From Alteromonas gilva (GTDB taxonomy: Bacteria > Pseudomonadota > Gammaproteobacteria > Enterobacterales > Alteromonadaceae): a stretch of DNA of 64,000 nt. The stretch covers positions 1,302,001-1,366,000 of the forward strand of contig NZ_JAQQXP010000001.1 in assembly GCF_028595265.1 (NCBI RefSeq), given 5' to 3'. Of the stretch, positions 1-8,122 are shown one piece after another (position 1 is the first letter of the stretch; every line of letters begins with the position of its first letter). The position numbers and the translations under genes are program-made. The notes below the pieces were generated by a model. That model saw only the letters and a program-made list of their open reading frames with translations. It searched no databases and was not told where the DNA came from.

Positions 1-66
1 GCGCTGATTCTGCTCTTCATTACTTTCCTGCTTTTAATGCTCATGACTAGCCATATGGCTAATTAA
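1..66 (+). CDS. C-terminal end of a membrane protein (5' truncated)
   Basis: An open frame runs in from the left edge in frame 1 and stops at TAA 64-66. The 21 visible residues are almost all hydrophobic (ALILLFITFLLLMLMTSHMAN), as expected for a last transmembrane helix with a short polar tail. It lies directly upstream of the aromatic catabolism operon on the same strand, so a permease for that pathway is possible, but nothing in these residues identifies a family. The alternative is that it is chance open frame; the hydrophobic run and the clean stop argue for a real gene end. Confidence 0.5.
   Translation, partial: ALILLFITFLLLMLMTSHMAN
49..60. promoter_or_regulatory. Perfect 12-bp palindrome, candidate operator of the catabolic operon
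   Basis: AGCCATATGGCT is a perfect inverted repeat. Its core CCATATGG recurs in the divergent luxR/aminotransferase promoter at 8049-8056. It overlaps the end of the upstream membrane protein gene and lies about 155 bp before the hydroxylase start. The shared core suggests a common regulator, perhaps the LuxR-type protein at 7299-7994. This is inference from two sites only. Confidence 0.3.
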
Positions 67-216
67 TACTGAAAAGTGCAATTATGCAACTCAAAATGAC
101 AATTTCAGTTTTTATTATTGCTATATCGTTAATGAGTTACATAGATTTAACAATCTTGCCAGCTCTGGCTGGATGGCCTTAACCCTGATTGTAAAGTGCA
201 ACTGGAGATCACTAAC

Positions 217-1935
217 GTGTCAGCAAAGTACCCTGAGCTTGGTGCCGCAACGAGTAAAGCCCGACTGTCACGGGCGGAGTATAAGTTTGTTGAACCACCC
301 GAGTTAACCCGCAGCAGTATGACGCATGTGCCTGTCATTATTGTTGGCGGAGGACCCGTTGGCCTGGCCACTGCTGCTGATTTAGCCGGGCATGGTATTA
401 ACACGATTATACTGGAACGTTCCAATACTGTGAGCGACGGCAGTCGGGCTATTTGCTGGGCAAAACGGACGCTGGAAATATTAGATCGCCTTAACGTGGG
501 TGAGAAGATGAAGCGTAAAGGCGTCGTTTGGGATATTGGCAAAGTGTTCCTGGGGGCCGATACCAACCCACTGTACAGTTTTGATCTGTTAGCAGATAAG
601 CAGCAAAAAATGCCGGCATTTGTTAATTTGCAGCAGTTTTATCCCGAAGAATACCTTATCGAGTTGCTCGAAGCGCAGCCGAAGACCCAACTTCGATGGC
701 AAAGTGAAGTTGTCGATGTTGAAAATGACGACGATAAAGTGACTGTCAGAGTGAAAACACCTGCCGGAGAATATCTGTTGTCCTGTGACTATCTGGTTGC
801 AGCCGATGGACACCGCAGCGCTGTGCGAAAGATACTCGGGCTTGATTTTGTCGGCAAAGTGTTTGAAGACAATTTTTTAATAGCCGATGTACGGATGGAT
901 TATGACGGACCCGCCGAGCGCCATTTTTGGTTTGATCCGCCATTTGATGGCGGTCAGACGGCGTTGTTGCATCGACAGCCTGACAACATCTGGCGGATTG
1001 ATTTTCAGTTAGGCTGGAACATCGACCGAAAGGCGGAATTGTGCCCGGAAAAAGTAGGCAAGAAGATTGCGGCATTTTTGGGAGACGATGTTGAGTTTGA
1101 GTATGAATGGGTCAGCATCTACACGTTTTCATGCCTTAAAATGGATAAGTTTACGCATAACCGGGTGATATTTGCGGGCGATGCGGCCCATCTTGTTTCA
1201 CCGTTTGGCGCAAGAGGCGCCAATGGTGGCATTCATGATCAGGATAATCTCGCCTGGAAACTGGCGTTTGTATTACAAGGTAAGGCACCTGAAGCGTTGC
1301 TGGAAACCTATAACGAAGAGCGTAGCTACGGTGCTGATGAAAACATTCGTAACTCTACTCGCAGTACCGATTTTATTACGCCAAAAACACCGGTAAGCAG
1401 AGCCTTTCGCGATGGTGTTGTTGAACTGGCGAAAAGTATAGCCTTTGCCCGTGCATTCGTTAATAGCGGTCGCTTATCAATGCCTTGCACGCTGGATCAG
1501 TCATCGCTCAATACGCCTGATGAATCCCCGTTTAGTGCCAGACAAAGGCCCGGATCTCCATGTATGGATGCCCCGGTTACTCTCGATGGGCAGGCTAGTT
1601 GGCTACTCAATCATTTGGGCTGGCGTTTTATCGGGCTCTACTACTCAGATAGCAACGAACGCCCGTCCTTTGAGGCCTTGTTAGCCACCTCGTCGGTGCC
1701 GGTTGATGTGCTGATTATCCATCAGCAGGGGCACCGTGGAATGGTTGATAGTCAGCGTCTTATTGCCCGTCATTATGATATGACGCCGGGTACCTTCTAC
1801 CTGATCAGGCCGGATCAGCATATTGCGGCGCGGTGGCGCGAATTTGATGCCGGCAAAGTCATTGCGGCGTTAACCAAAGCCACTGCGGCAGATGGTTTAC
1901 TCAATACAACTGCCATTGAGGTGAAGACACCATGA
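217..1935 (+). CDS. MhaA-like FAD-dependent aromatic hydroxylase
   Basis: Class A flavoprotein monooxygenase of the phenol/3-hydroxyphenylpropionate hydroxylase type; it should insert one oxygen into a phenolic ring using NAD(P)H and FAD. Visible motifs are the N-terminal dinucleotide fold VGGGPVGLATAADLAGHG, the middle DYLVAADGHRSAVR segment (DG motif) and the FAD ribityl GDAAHLVSPFGARGANGG segment; a thioredoxin-like C-terminal domain follows. I chose GTG at 217 because GGAG lies 9 bp upstream; an in-frame GTG at 196 has no such site. The size (about 63 kDa) and the overlapping small DUF2783 gene match the two-part 3-hydroxyphenylacetate 6-hydroxylase MhaA/MhaB known from Pseudomonas putida U, which makes homogentisate. 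The exact substrate here is inferred: 3- or 4-hydroxyphenylacetate would both fit the isomerase and hydrolase downstream. Confidence 0.85.
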   Translation: MSAKYPELGAATSKARLSRAEYKFVEPPELTRSSMTHVPVIIVGGGPVGLATAADLAGHGINTIILERSNTVSDGSRAICWAKRTLEILDRLNVGEKMKRKGVVWDIGKVFLGADTNPLYSFDLLADKQQKMPAFVNLQQFYPEEYLIELLEAQPKTQLRWQSEVVDVENDDDKVTVRVKTPAGEYLLSCDYLVAADGHRSAVRKILGLDFVGKVFEDNFLIADVRMDYDGPAERHFWFDPPFDGGQTALLHRQPDNIWRIDFQLGWNIDRKAELCPEKVGKKIAAFLGDDVEFEYEWVSIYTFSCLKMDKFTHNRVIFAGDAAHLVSPFGARGANGGIHDQDNLAWKLAFVLQGKAPEALLETYNEERSYGADENIRNSTRSTDFITPKTPVSRAFRDGVVELAKSIAFARAFVNSGRLSMPCTLDQSSLNTPDESPFSARQRPGSPCMDAPVTLDGQASWLLNHLGWRFIGLYYSDSNERPSFEALLATSSVPVDVLIIHQQGHRGMVDSQRLIARHYDMTPGTFYLIRPDQHIAARWREFDAGKVIAALTKATAADGLLNTTAIEVKTP

Positions 1936-2150
1936 TACAACAAACTTATCAATTTTTAACCTCGCAGATAAATATCGACAACCCGGACGATTTTTATGAA
2001 GAGCTGATCAACGCGCATGAAAATTTGACTAACGACGAGAGTCAAAAATTTAATGCCAAATTGATCATGGTACTGGCCAATCATATTGGCGATCGCGATG
2101 TGCTGACTGAAGCGCTCGACTGCGTGAAAAATTCTTACACACGCGTTTAA
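1932..2150 (+). CDS. DUF2783 small protein, MhaB-like hydroxylase partner
   Basis: A 72-residue protein starting inside the hydroxylase stop codon (ATGA overlap), which indicates translational coupling. The segments DDFYEELINAHENL and FNAKLIMVLANHIGD match the DUF2783 pattern I recall from hydroxylase neighbours in other Proteobacteria. In P. putida U a protein of similar size, MhaB, is described as a coupling protein needed for productive hydroxylation by MhaA; equating DUF2783 with MhaB is my inference from size and position. No cofactor motif is visible, and a mainly helical acidic protein is expected. Confidence 0.75.
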   Translation: MIQQTYQFLTSQINIDNPDDFYEELINAHENLTNDESQKFNAKLIMVLANHIGDRDVLTEALDCVKNSYTRV

Positions 2151-2188
2151 CCGGATTAACTTACATCAACATCAATGGAGACACATAC

Positions 2189-3151
2189 ATGTCGAAGAAA
2201 GCATTTGCTTCATCTGCAGATTTAGGTGAAAAGCAAGAAACTCTTGAGGTCCTGGGCGAAGGGATCTATGCCCTGACTGCAGAGGGCGATCCGAACATTG
2301 GCGCTATTGAAGCGGAAGATTTTATCGTTGCGTTTGAAGCGCGGGCAACCCCTAAAGCCGCATCTGATTGGCTGGAAAAGCTCAGAGCGCATACCGATAA
2401 ACCAATCCGTTATCTTGTACTGTCTCACTATCACGCGGTGCGGGTGCTCGGGGCTTCGGCGTTTAACGCAGAGTCTATTATCGCACATGAAAATACCAAG
2501 CTTCTCATTGATGAGCGTGGAGTGCAGGATTGGGACAGCGAGTACGGGCGTATGCCTCGTTTGTTTCGTGAGCCGGACGGGATACCGGGGCTGACGCATC
2601 CGGATATTACATTTAACGACAGGTTAGAAATTCCCTTAGGCGGAGAACGGGGTAGTTTAATCCTGCAATACTGCGGGCGAGGCCATACGGCCGGCGACAT
2701 TATTGCCTGGTTGCCAAAGCAGAAAATTCTGTTTGCGGGTGATTTGGTGGAAGCCGAAGCCGCGTTGTATACCGGCGATGCCTTCCACATGGACTGGTCG
2801 AGTCACACGCTTAATAACATCAAAGCCCTTGAGGCCGAAGTGCTCATTGGTGGTCGTGGTGCCGTTGTTAAAGGCAGAGAAGCCGTTGATGCCGCTATCG
2901 AACAAACCCGCGACTTTCTTAACGGCATGATCGACAAAGTTGGTCAGGTGCATCGCGCAGGCGGAACCGTAAAAGAAGCTTTCGAAGCCACCCATGAGTT
3001 ACTGGCACCAAAGTTTGGTCAGTGGCCAATCTTTGAGCACTGTTTGCCGTTTGATGTGCAACGCTTATGGGATGAGCTGGATGGCATCGACTGGCCGCGG
3101 ATCTGGACCGCTGAACGCGATCTGGAAGTGTGGGACAAACTGCAGGACTAG
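2189..3151 (+). CDS. Metallo-beta-lactamase-fold hydrolase with a degenerate metal site
   Basis: A 320-residue MBL-fold protein, third gene of the operon, with GGAG 8 bp before the ATG. The canonical HxHxDH motif appears as H80-Y-H82-A-V84-R85, so the Asp and His that bind the second zinc are replaced. H166 (GRGHTAGD) and D185 (FAGDLVE) are retained, while the usual late HG motif reads GGRGAVV. This leaves ligands for a single metal (H80, H82, H166, D185). The role in the pathway is unknown. Hydrolysis of a lactone or thioester side product, or a non-catalytic role, are possible. I recall similar MBL genes next to DUF2783 hydroxylases in other bacteria, so the degeneration is probably a family trait rather than decay. 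Confidence 0.7.
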   Translation: MSKKAFASSADLGEKQETLEVLGEGIYALTAEGDPNIGAIEAEDFIVAFEARATPKAASDWLEKLRAHTDKPIRYLVLSHYHAVRVLGASAFNAESIIAHENTKLLIDERGVQDWDSEYGRMPRLFREPDGIPGLTHPDITFNDRLEIPLGGERGSLILQYCGRGHTAGDIIAWLPKQKILFAGDLVEAEAALYTGDAFHMDWSSHTLNNIKALEAEVLIGGRGAVVKGREAVDAAIEQTRDFLNGMIDKVGQVHRAGGTVKEAFEATHELLAPKFGQWPIFEHCLPFDVQRLWDELDGIDWPRIWTAERDLEVWDKLQD

Positions 3152-3188
3152 TCAGACGCTCGTTGGTAATACGATATAGGACATACAC

Positions 3189-4511
3189 ATGATAAAACTT
3201 AACGAAACGCATGATCCTGCATTGGTGAGCTGGGTACCCAGCGCCAATCAGGCAAACTGTGAATTTCCAATTCAAAATTTACCCTTTGCGAGCTTTACAG
3301 TGACGGGCTCTGACGAGCTGTATCGTGGTGGCGTGGCCATCGGCAATCAAATTGTTGACCTCAATGCTTTAAGTCGTACAGGCTTATTGGACGGAGCGGC
3401 TCAGGCGGCGTGTGAGGCGGCCTCACAGTCAACCCTGAACGACTTTATGCGAATGGGGCGCGAGGCGTCAGCGGCATTGCGTTTGCAGTTATCTCGTTTA
3501 TTGCGAAAAGGCACGTACGCGGAACCGGTAGTGGCTGAATGCCTGGTGCCGCAAGAGACGGCGCAATACCAAACGCCTTGTCAAATTGGTGACTATACAG
3601 ATTTTTATACCTCTGTTTTTCATGCCACGAACGTGGGTAAGCAGTTTCGCCCCGACAATCCGCTATTGCCCAACTATAAATGGATTCCCATCGGTTATCA
3701 TGGCCGTTCCTCGTCCATTGATGTGTCAGGTCAAACTTTCCACAGGCCTTATGGGCAGTTAAAAGCACCGGATAGTGATACGCCCTGTTTAGGCCCGAGT
3801 CAACGGCTGGACCTTGAGCTTGAAATGGGCATATTCATCGGTGCTGAAAATACCTTTGGGAAGGCTATTAGCATTGACTCAGCAGAGCAGCATGTGTTTG
3901 GTTTGTGTCTGTTTAATGACTGGTCGGCGCGGGATATTCAGGCATGGGAGTATCAACCTTTAGGGCCTTTCCTGGCAAAGAATTTTGCTTCAACGGTGTC
4001 GCCCTGGGTAATTACCATGGAGGCGCTGGCGCCGTTTCGGACGAGCTTCGAACGGTCGCAGGATGACCCACAACCCTTACCCTACTTATCATCAGAAAGT
4101 AATAACCAGCATGGCGGAGTGGATATTAATATCGACGTGCTGATCCTTACTGAAAAAATGCGCCAGGAGGGGTTACCCCCGCAACGGATCTCATCGTCTA
4201 ATTTTAAGCATTCATACTGGACGGTGGCGCAAATGGTTGCTCACCACACAGTAAATGGCTGCAATCTGCGCGCCGGCGATCTCTTTGGCAGTGGTACCCA
4301 GTCCGGGCCCAATCCCGAGGAGGCGGGTTCATTGCTGGAGTTAACCGCCGGTGGTAAGCAACCCCTTAAGCTTGATAATGGCGAAAGTCGCACGTTTTTA
4401 GAAGATGGCGATACCATTATTTTGCGCGGTAACTGTCAGCGTGAAGGGGCGGTAAGCATTGGCTTTGGCGAAGTGTCCGGGACAGTATTGCCAGCACATC
4501 CCGCGCAGTAA
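3189..4511 (+). CDS. fahA: Fumarylacetoacetase
   Basis: Hydrolyses fumarylacetoacetate to fumarate and acetoacetate, the last step of the homogentisate route. The 440-residue length and two-domain layout match the eukaryotic-type enzyme: an SH3-like N-terminal domain to about residue 130, then the catalytic domain. Visible signatures are GDYTDFYTSVFHATNVG, with D138 and H145 aligning to the metal ligand and catalytic His of mouse FAH, then YHGRSSSI, the paired acidic LELEMGIF and NDWSARDIQAWEYQPLGPF. It sits in the operon 37 bp after the MBL gene. Together with the isomerase two genes later it indicates that a maleylacetoacetate-type ring-fission product is made. Confidence 0.93.
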   Translation: MIKLNETHDPALVSWVPSANQANCEFPIQNLPFASFTVTGSDELYRGGVAIGNQIVDLNALSRTGLLDGAAQAACEAASQSTLNDFMRMGREASAALRLQLSRLLRKGTYAEPVVAECLVPQETAQYQTPCQIGDYTDFYTSVFHATNVGKQFRPDNPLLPNYKWIPIGYHGRSSSIDVSGQTFHRPYGQLKAPDSDTPCLGPSQRLDLELEMGIFIGAENTFGKAISIDSAEQHVFGLCLFNDWSARDIQAWEYQPLGPFLAKNFASTVSPWVITMEALAPFRTSFERSQDDPQPLPYLSSESNNQHGGVDINIDVLILTEKMRQEGLPPQRISSSNFKHSYWTVAQMVAHHTVNGCNLRAGDLFGSGTQSGPNPEEAGSLLELTAGGKQPLKLDNGESRTFLEDGDTIILRGNCQREGAVSIGFGEVSGTVLPAHPAQ

Positions 4512-4546
4512 TTGGGATTTTCTGAAATAGGTGTTGAGGATAGTAA

Positions 4547-5101
4547 ATGATGTCTGATTTAACAGTTGAACAGATTCACCATGTGGCATACCGGTGCAAC
4601 GACGCAAAGGAAACAGTGGAGTGGTATGGCAAAAATCTGAACATGGATTTTGTGTTGGCAATTGCTGAAAACCATGTACCGTCTACCAAGGCGCCAGATC
4701 CATACATGCATATCTTTCTGGATGCTGGTAACGACAATGTATTGGCTTTTTTTGAGTTACCGACTCACCCTGAAATGGGACGCGATCCAAATACGCCAAC
4801 ATGGGTTCAGCATATTGCGCTGAAAGTCAAAGACAGGGAAACCTTAATAGCCTATCGCCAACGCCTTGAGGCTAACGGTGTAGAGGTATTGGGTGTTACC
4901 GATCACAGTCTTTTTCATTCGATTTACTTTTTTGATCCTAATGGTCACAGGCTCGAACTGGCGGCACCCGACCCGCAGGAAAAGGAGAAGCTGAGTCGAT
5001 TGAATGCGGTTAAGTGGCAGATGCTTGAGGAATGGTCGAAAACTAAACGGGCACCGAAACACGCGGCGTGGCTGCATGAAAAAGCATTAGGTGAAGGCTA
5101 A
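4547..5101 (+). CDS. VOC-superfamily metalloprotein, possible ring-cleavage dioxygenase or glyoxalase-like enzyme
   Basis: A 184-residue vicinal-oxygen-chelate protein with one paired beta-alpha-beta module. Likely metal ligands are H12 (QIHHVAY), E70 (AFFELP), H89 (VQHIALKV) and E137 (GHRLEL). H12/H89/E137 could form the 2-His-1-carboxylate triad of extradiol dioxygenases, and HSIYFFDPNGHRLEL has the Tyr-x-x-Asp-Pro-x-Gly context seen in them; with E70 the set equally fits glyoxalase I-like enzymes. It lies between fumarylacetoacetase and maleylacetoacetate isomerase, the place a ring-opening enzyme would be expected, and no cupin homogentisate dioxygenase is in the window. The start has GAGGA 6 bp upstream; a second ATG follows directly. 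Confidence 0.75.
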   Translation: MMSDLTVEQIHHVAYRCNDAKETVEWYGKNLNMDFVLAIAENHVPSTKAPDPYMHIFLDAGNDNVLAFFELPTHPEMGRDPNTPTWVQHIALKVKDRETLIAYRQRLEANGVEVLGVTDHSLFHSIYFFDPNGHRLELAAPDPQEKEKLSRLNAVKWQMLEEWSKTKRAPKHAAWLHEKALGEG

Positions 5102-5130
5102 TTACTGAGAGCATTACAACGAGGCTAATG

Positions 5131-5760
5131 ATGCAGCTTTATTCTTATTTTCGCAGTTCGGCCGCGTATCGGTTGCGTATAGCATTAAATCTTAAAGGGA
5201 TTAAATACGAGCAGATACCAATAAACCTGGTGACAAACGAACACCGTTCAAGCGCGTACCTGAAGGTAAACAATCAGGGATTAGTGCCAGCGCTTAAAGT
5301 AAATGAAAATCAAACGCTTGTACAATCTGGCGCGATATTGGAGTGGCTCGAGGAGAATCATCCGCAGCCCCCGTTATATCCGTCAGACAACAATGAAAAA
5401 GCGAAGTTGAGAGGATTGTGTCAGGTTATCAGCTGCGATATTCATCCGCTCAATAATTTAAGGGTGTTGCGTTATTTGCGCAATGAGCTGGGGCTCAGTG
5501 AACAGCAGAAAACCCACTGGTATCAACACTGGATTGCCCAGGGGTTTGAGGCGCTCGAAGCACATTTAGTGGCAACGCCTTATGCCATGGGTATGCAGGT
5601 CACAATGCTGGATATCTTTTTGATTCCGCAGGTTTATAACGCGTTAAGGTTCGGCCAGGATATGTCTGGGTTTGCCAATATTATGGCCGTATACAATGCC
5701 TGTAATGAACTGGATGTCTTTAGAACTGCCGCACCGGAAGTACAAGTAGATGCCAGCTAA
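5131..5760 (+). CDS. maiA: Maleylacetoacetate isomerase (zeta-class glutathione transferase)
   Basis: Glutathione-dependent cis-trans isomerase turning maleylacetoacetate into fumarylacetoacetate. The zeta-class signature is present at the start (SYFRSSAAYRLRIALNLKG), where the SSxxxR motif carries the catalytic Ser and glutathione contacts. An N-terminal thioredoxin fold is followed by a helical domain with TPYAMGMQVTMLDIFLIPQVYNA. About 209 residues is normal for the family. GAGG lies 6 bp before ATG 5131; an ATG at 5128 is the alternative start. It is the expected partner of fumarylacetoacetase in the same operon. Confidence 0.92.
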   Translation: MQLYSYFRSSAAYRLRIALNLKGIKYEQIPINLVTNEHRSSAYLKVNNQGLVPALKVNENQTLVQSGAILEWLEENHPQPPLYPSDNNEKAKLRGLCQVISCDIHPLNNLRVLRYLRNELGLSEQQKTHWYQHWIAQGFEALEAHLVATPYAMGMQVTMLDIFLIPQVYNALRFGQDMSGFANIMAVYNACNELDVFRTAAPEVQVDAS

Positions 5761-5832
5761 AACAATTGCCGGAAGTGCCAGTAAGTTGAGCCAGACCGGT
5801 AACATACAACAACGGTAATAAGGGTGAGATTT

Positions 5833-7254
5833 ATGCAACGATACAAAACAATAATAGACGGACGGCAATGCCATACTGATAAGCATATAGACGTGCTGAA
5901 TCCGGCGACGGCAATGCCATTTGCGCAAATGGCGCTATCCAGTGTTGAGCAGGTTGATGAGGCAGTTCAGGCGGCTGCAGTGGCGTTTGAGTCATGGCGT
6001 CAGACTTCGGCCGATGAGCGCAAAGAATATCTGCATCAGCTAGCGGCACTGTTAGAGCAAAACATGCCCGAATTAATGGCGCTGATTACACAGGAAACCG
6101 GCAAACCGCTGAACGGATTGCATGGCGTCGGCGCGGGCATGGAAGTTGGCGGCGCCGCCGCTTGGATTCATGTCAATGCCGATTATGACTTGCCGGTTGA
6201 GGTGTTGCAGGATAACGATACTGCGCGCATTGAATTGCATCGTAAACCTTTAGGCGTTGTGGCGTCGGTAACGCCCTGGAACTGGCCGCTATTAATTGCT
6301 TCCTGGCATATTACCCCTGCTTTAAGAGCCGGCAATACAGTAGTGATAAAGCCGTCGCCACTGACGCCTGTGACGACAGCCCGCTTCGTAGAGTTGGCCA
6401 ACACTGTGTTACCGCCTGGCGTGCTGAATTTGGTCGCCGGTGGCGCAGAAGTTGGTGCCAGGCTTACCTCCCATCCGAAGGTTGCAAAGGTTATATTTAC
6501 TGGTTCAACACCTACCGGTAAACGAATCATGCAAGGTGCTGCAGAGCACCTGCAACGCCTGACGCTGGAACTGGGCGGCAACGATGCCGGGATTGTGCTT
6601 AGCGATGTTGATGTAAAGGCGGTGGCCCCCAAACTGGTTGCTGCCGCACTAAACAACAACGGCCAGACCTGTGCTGCACTCAAACGACTGTATGTACATG
6701 ATAGTATCTATGAAGCATTGGGGCAGGAAATTGCCAATGTTGTCAGTAAAATCACCCTCGGCAATGGCCTGGAAGATGGCGTGGAATTAGGCCCGCTGCA
6801 AAACAAAACACAATTGAATATCGTTTCGACGCTGGTGGAAAAGGCCCGTCAAAACGGCGCCAGAATACTCTGCGGTGGCGAACCGTTTGGCAACAGTGGC
6901 TTCTTTTATTCGCCCACAGTGCTGCTGGACGTGGATGATCAGGATGCGGTGGTCAGTGAAGAACAGTTCGGACCGGTCATTCCGCTAATCAGATATACCG
7001 ACATTGATGATGCCGTTGCCAGAGCCAATGCATTGGATGTGGGATTGGGGAGTTCGGTATGGTCACAAGATGTGAACCAGGCAACAGAAATTGCTCATCG
7101 GTTGGAAGCCGGCACGACATGGATAAATGATCACGGCACCATTCAGCCCGATATGCCCTTTGGTGGTGTTAAACAAAGTGGTATGGGCGTAGAGTTTGGC
7201 CTTCATGGGTTACACGAGCTAACACGACTGCATGCGGTTAAAATCGCCAGGTAA
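5833..7254 (+). CDS. NAD(P)-dependent aldehyde dehydrogenase
   Basis: Oxidises an aldehyde to the carboxylate, here most likely an arylacetaldehyde to the arylacetate used by the hydroxylase. All class motifs are intact: TPWNWP with N150, VIKPSPLTP, FTGSTPTGK, the general base E246 in LELGGND, the nucleophile C280 in NNGQTCAA, and EEQFGPVIP near the end. The length of 473 residues is typical. I prefer ATG 5833 with AGGGTGAG upstream; GTG 5824 is in frame but overlaps that site. It is the last gene of the operon. An aldehyde dehydrogenase here links ring catabolism with the phospho-lyase, whose product would be an aldehyde. Confidence 0.9.
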   Translation: MQRYKTIIDGRQCHTDKHIDVLNPATAMPFAQMALSSVEQVDEAVQAAAVAFESWRQTSADERKEYLHQLAALLEQNMPELMALITQETGKPLNGLHGVGAGMEVGGAAAWIHVNADYDLPVEVLQDNDTARIELHRKPLGVVASVTPWNWPLLIASWHITPALRAGNTVVIKPSPLTPVTTARFVELANTVLPPGVLNLVAGGAEVGARLTSHPKVAKVIFTGSTPTGKRIMQGAAEHLQRLTLELGGNDAGIVLSDVDVKAVAPKLVAAALNNNGQTCAALKRLYVHDSIYEALGQEIANVVSKITLGNGLEDGVELGPLQNKTQLNIVSTLVEKARQNGARILCGGEPFGNSGFFYSPTVLLDVDDQDAVVSEEQFGPVIPLIRYTDIDDAVARANALDVGLGSSVWSQDVNQATEIAHRLEAGTTWINDHGTIQPDMPFGGVKQSGMGVEFGLHGLHELTRLHAVKIAR

Positions 7255-7259
7255 ATGAA

Positions 7260-7289
7260 AAGTCCGGTTTGCTTTGCGCTGCCGGACTT
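7260..7289. terminator. Hairpin between convergent genes
   Basis: AAGTCCGG (7260-7267) pairs with CCGGACTT (7282-7289) across a 14-nt loop, between the stops of the aldehyde dehydrogenase and luxR genes. There is no run of T on either side, so it would be a weak or bidirectional terminator. Confidence 0.4.
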
Positions 7290-7298
7290 GCCACCGCG

Positions 7299-7994
7299 TT
7301 ACAGCTCCGCCATGATTTGGGCAGTGAGTTCGGTGCGTGATTGTACCGATGCTTTACGGTAAATATGGTGCAAGTGTGTCTTCAGCGTTGCAATCCCCAT
7401 ATTAATTCTGCGTGCAATTTCCTTATTGCTGGCTCCGGATATCAGCAGTTCCACGACATCCAGTTCGCGGTCGGTCAGGCCGTAGTGTTGTTGTAAAGCA
7501 CTGCGTTCGTTTTCACGTTTAGGCAGGTAAACCATATTTAAGGTGTACTCCAGAAAACCATGGATAGCCTCTAACAGTTCAATGTCCCGGGCGCTAAAAT
7601 CCTCTAAATGCTTTTCACGCAGTAAACTAATGACGGCAATGATTTCCTGGCGGGCATTGCGCAGAAAAATATCGGCCACATAGCGGTGTCGATAAGGCTG
7701 CATGAATTCCTGGTAATAGCGACTCGCAAGGAGTTCATGTTGTGGGATCTGTGAGTCCAGCGTAACAATCCTGACGTCAGAGTCCTTAAAATTAGAGGGG
7801 TTGAGGGGATCAAGCGTAAAATAAAAAGAGGTGTAGGCCTTTTCTATTTCAGTGGGAGTATTCGATAAATAGGCGCATGAATGCTGCATATCCGGCTGAA
7901 CTAAGAAAAAGCCGGAACCACTGACCTCTATGAGATTATTAATCACTTCCAGGCTTTTAGCTTGAAATAAACTGGGAAACTGACTGCTTTGCAA
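7299..7994 (-). CDS. LuxR-family transcriptional regulator of the catabolic locus
   Basis: A 231-residue regulator. The C-terminal 65 residues form a LuxR/GerE helix-turn-helix: LTDRELDVVELLISGASNKEIARRI followed by ATLKTHLHHIYRKASVQSRTEL. The first 160 residues look like a GAF/PAS-type sensing region, with no receiver Asp pattern and no recognisable acyl-homoserine-lactone box. The start is a TTG preceded by AGGTAG on the minus strand, with an in-frame stop just upstream. It is divergent from the phospho-lyase/kinase pair and convergent with the ring-catabolism operon, so it most likely controls both in response to a pathway metabolite; that is inference. Confidence 0.85.
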   Translation of the reverse strand: MQSSQFPSLFQAKSLEVINNLIEVSGSGFFLVQPDMQHSCAYLSNTPTEIEKAYTSFYFTLDPLNPSNFKDSDVRIVTLDSQIPQHELLASRYYQEFMQPYRHRYVADIFLRNARQEIIAVISLLREKHLEDFSARDIELLEAIHGFLEYTLNMVYLPKRENERSALQQHYGLTDRELDVVELLISGASNKEIARRINMGIATLKTHLHHIYRKASVQSRTELTAQIMAEL

Positions 7995-8047
7995 ACTGTT
8001 ACTACCTGATTGATGATAAACGCATTTTTAGAGTTTATCTCAACTCA

Positions 8048-8070
8048 ACCATATGGTGGATACCTTATGG
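8048..8070. promoter_or_regulatory. Palindrome plus half-copy in the divergent promoter, candidate LuxR operator
   Basis: ACCATATGGT (8048-8057) is a perfect 10-bp palindrome, and a near copy, ACCTTATGG, follows at 8062-8070. It lies between the luxR start and the phospho-lyase start and shares the CCATATGG core with the palindrome at 49-60 before the other operon. Confidence 0.35.
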
Positions 8071-8122
8071 TTTTTTTTTCACCTAAGATGCATCTATCAC
8101 TATATTTTAAGTGGATGTATCT

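Noticed and set aside
147..566. 139-residue frame on the minus strand over the hydroxylase gene
   Set aside because: It lies fully opposite the conserved FAD-binding region of the hydroxylase and has no family features, so it is a shadow.
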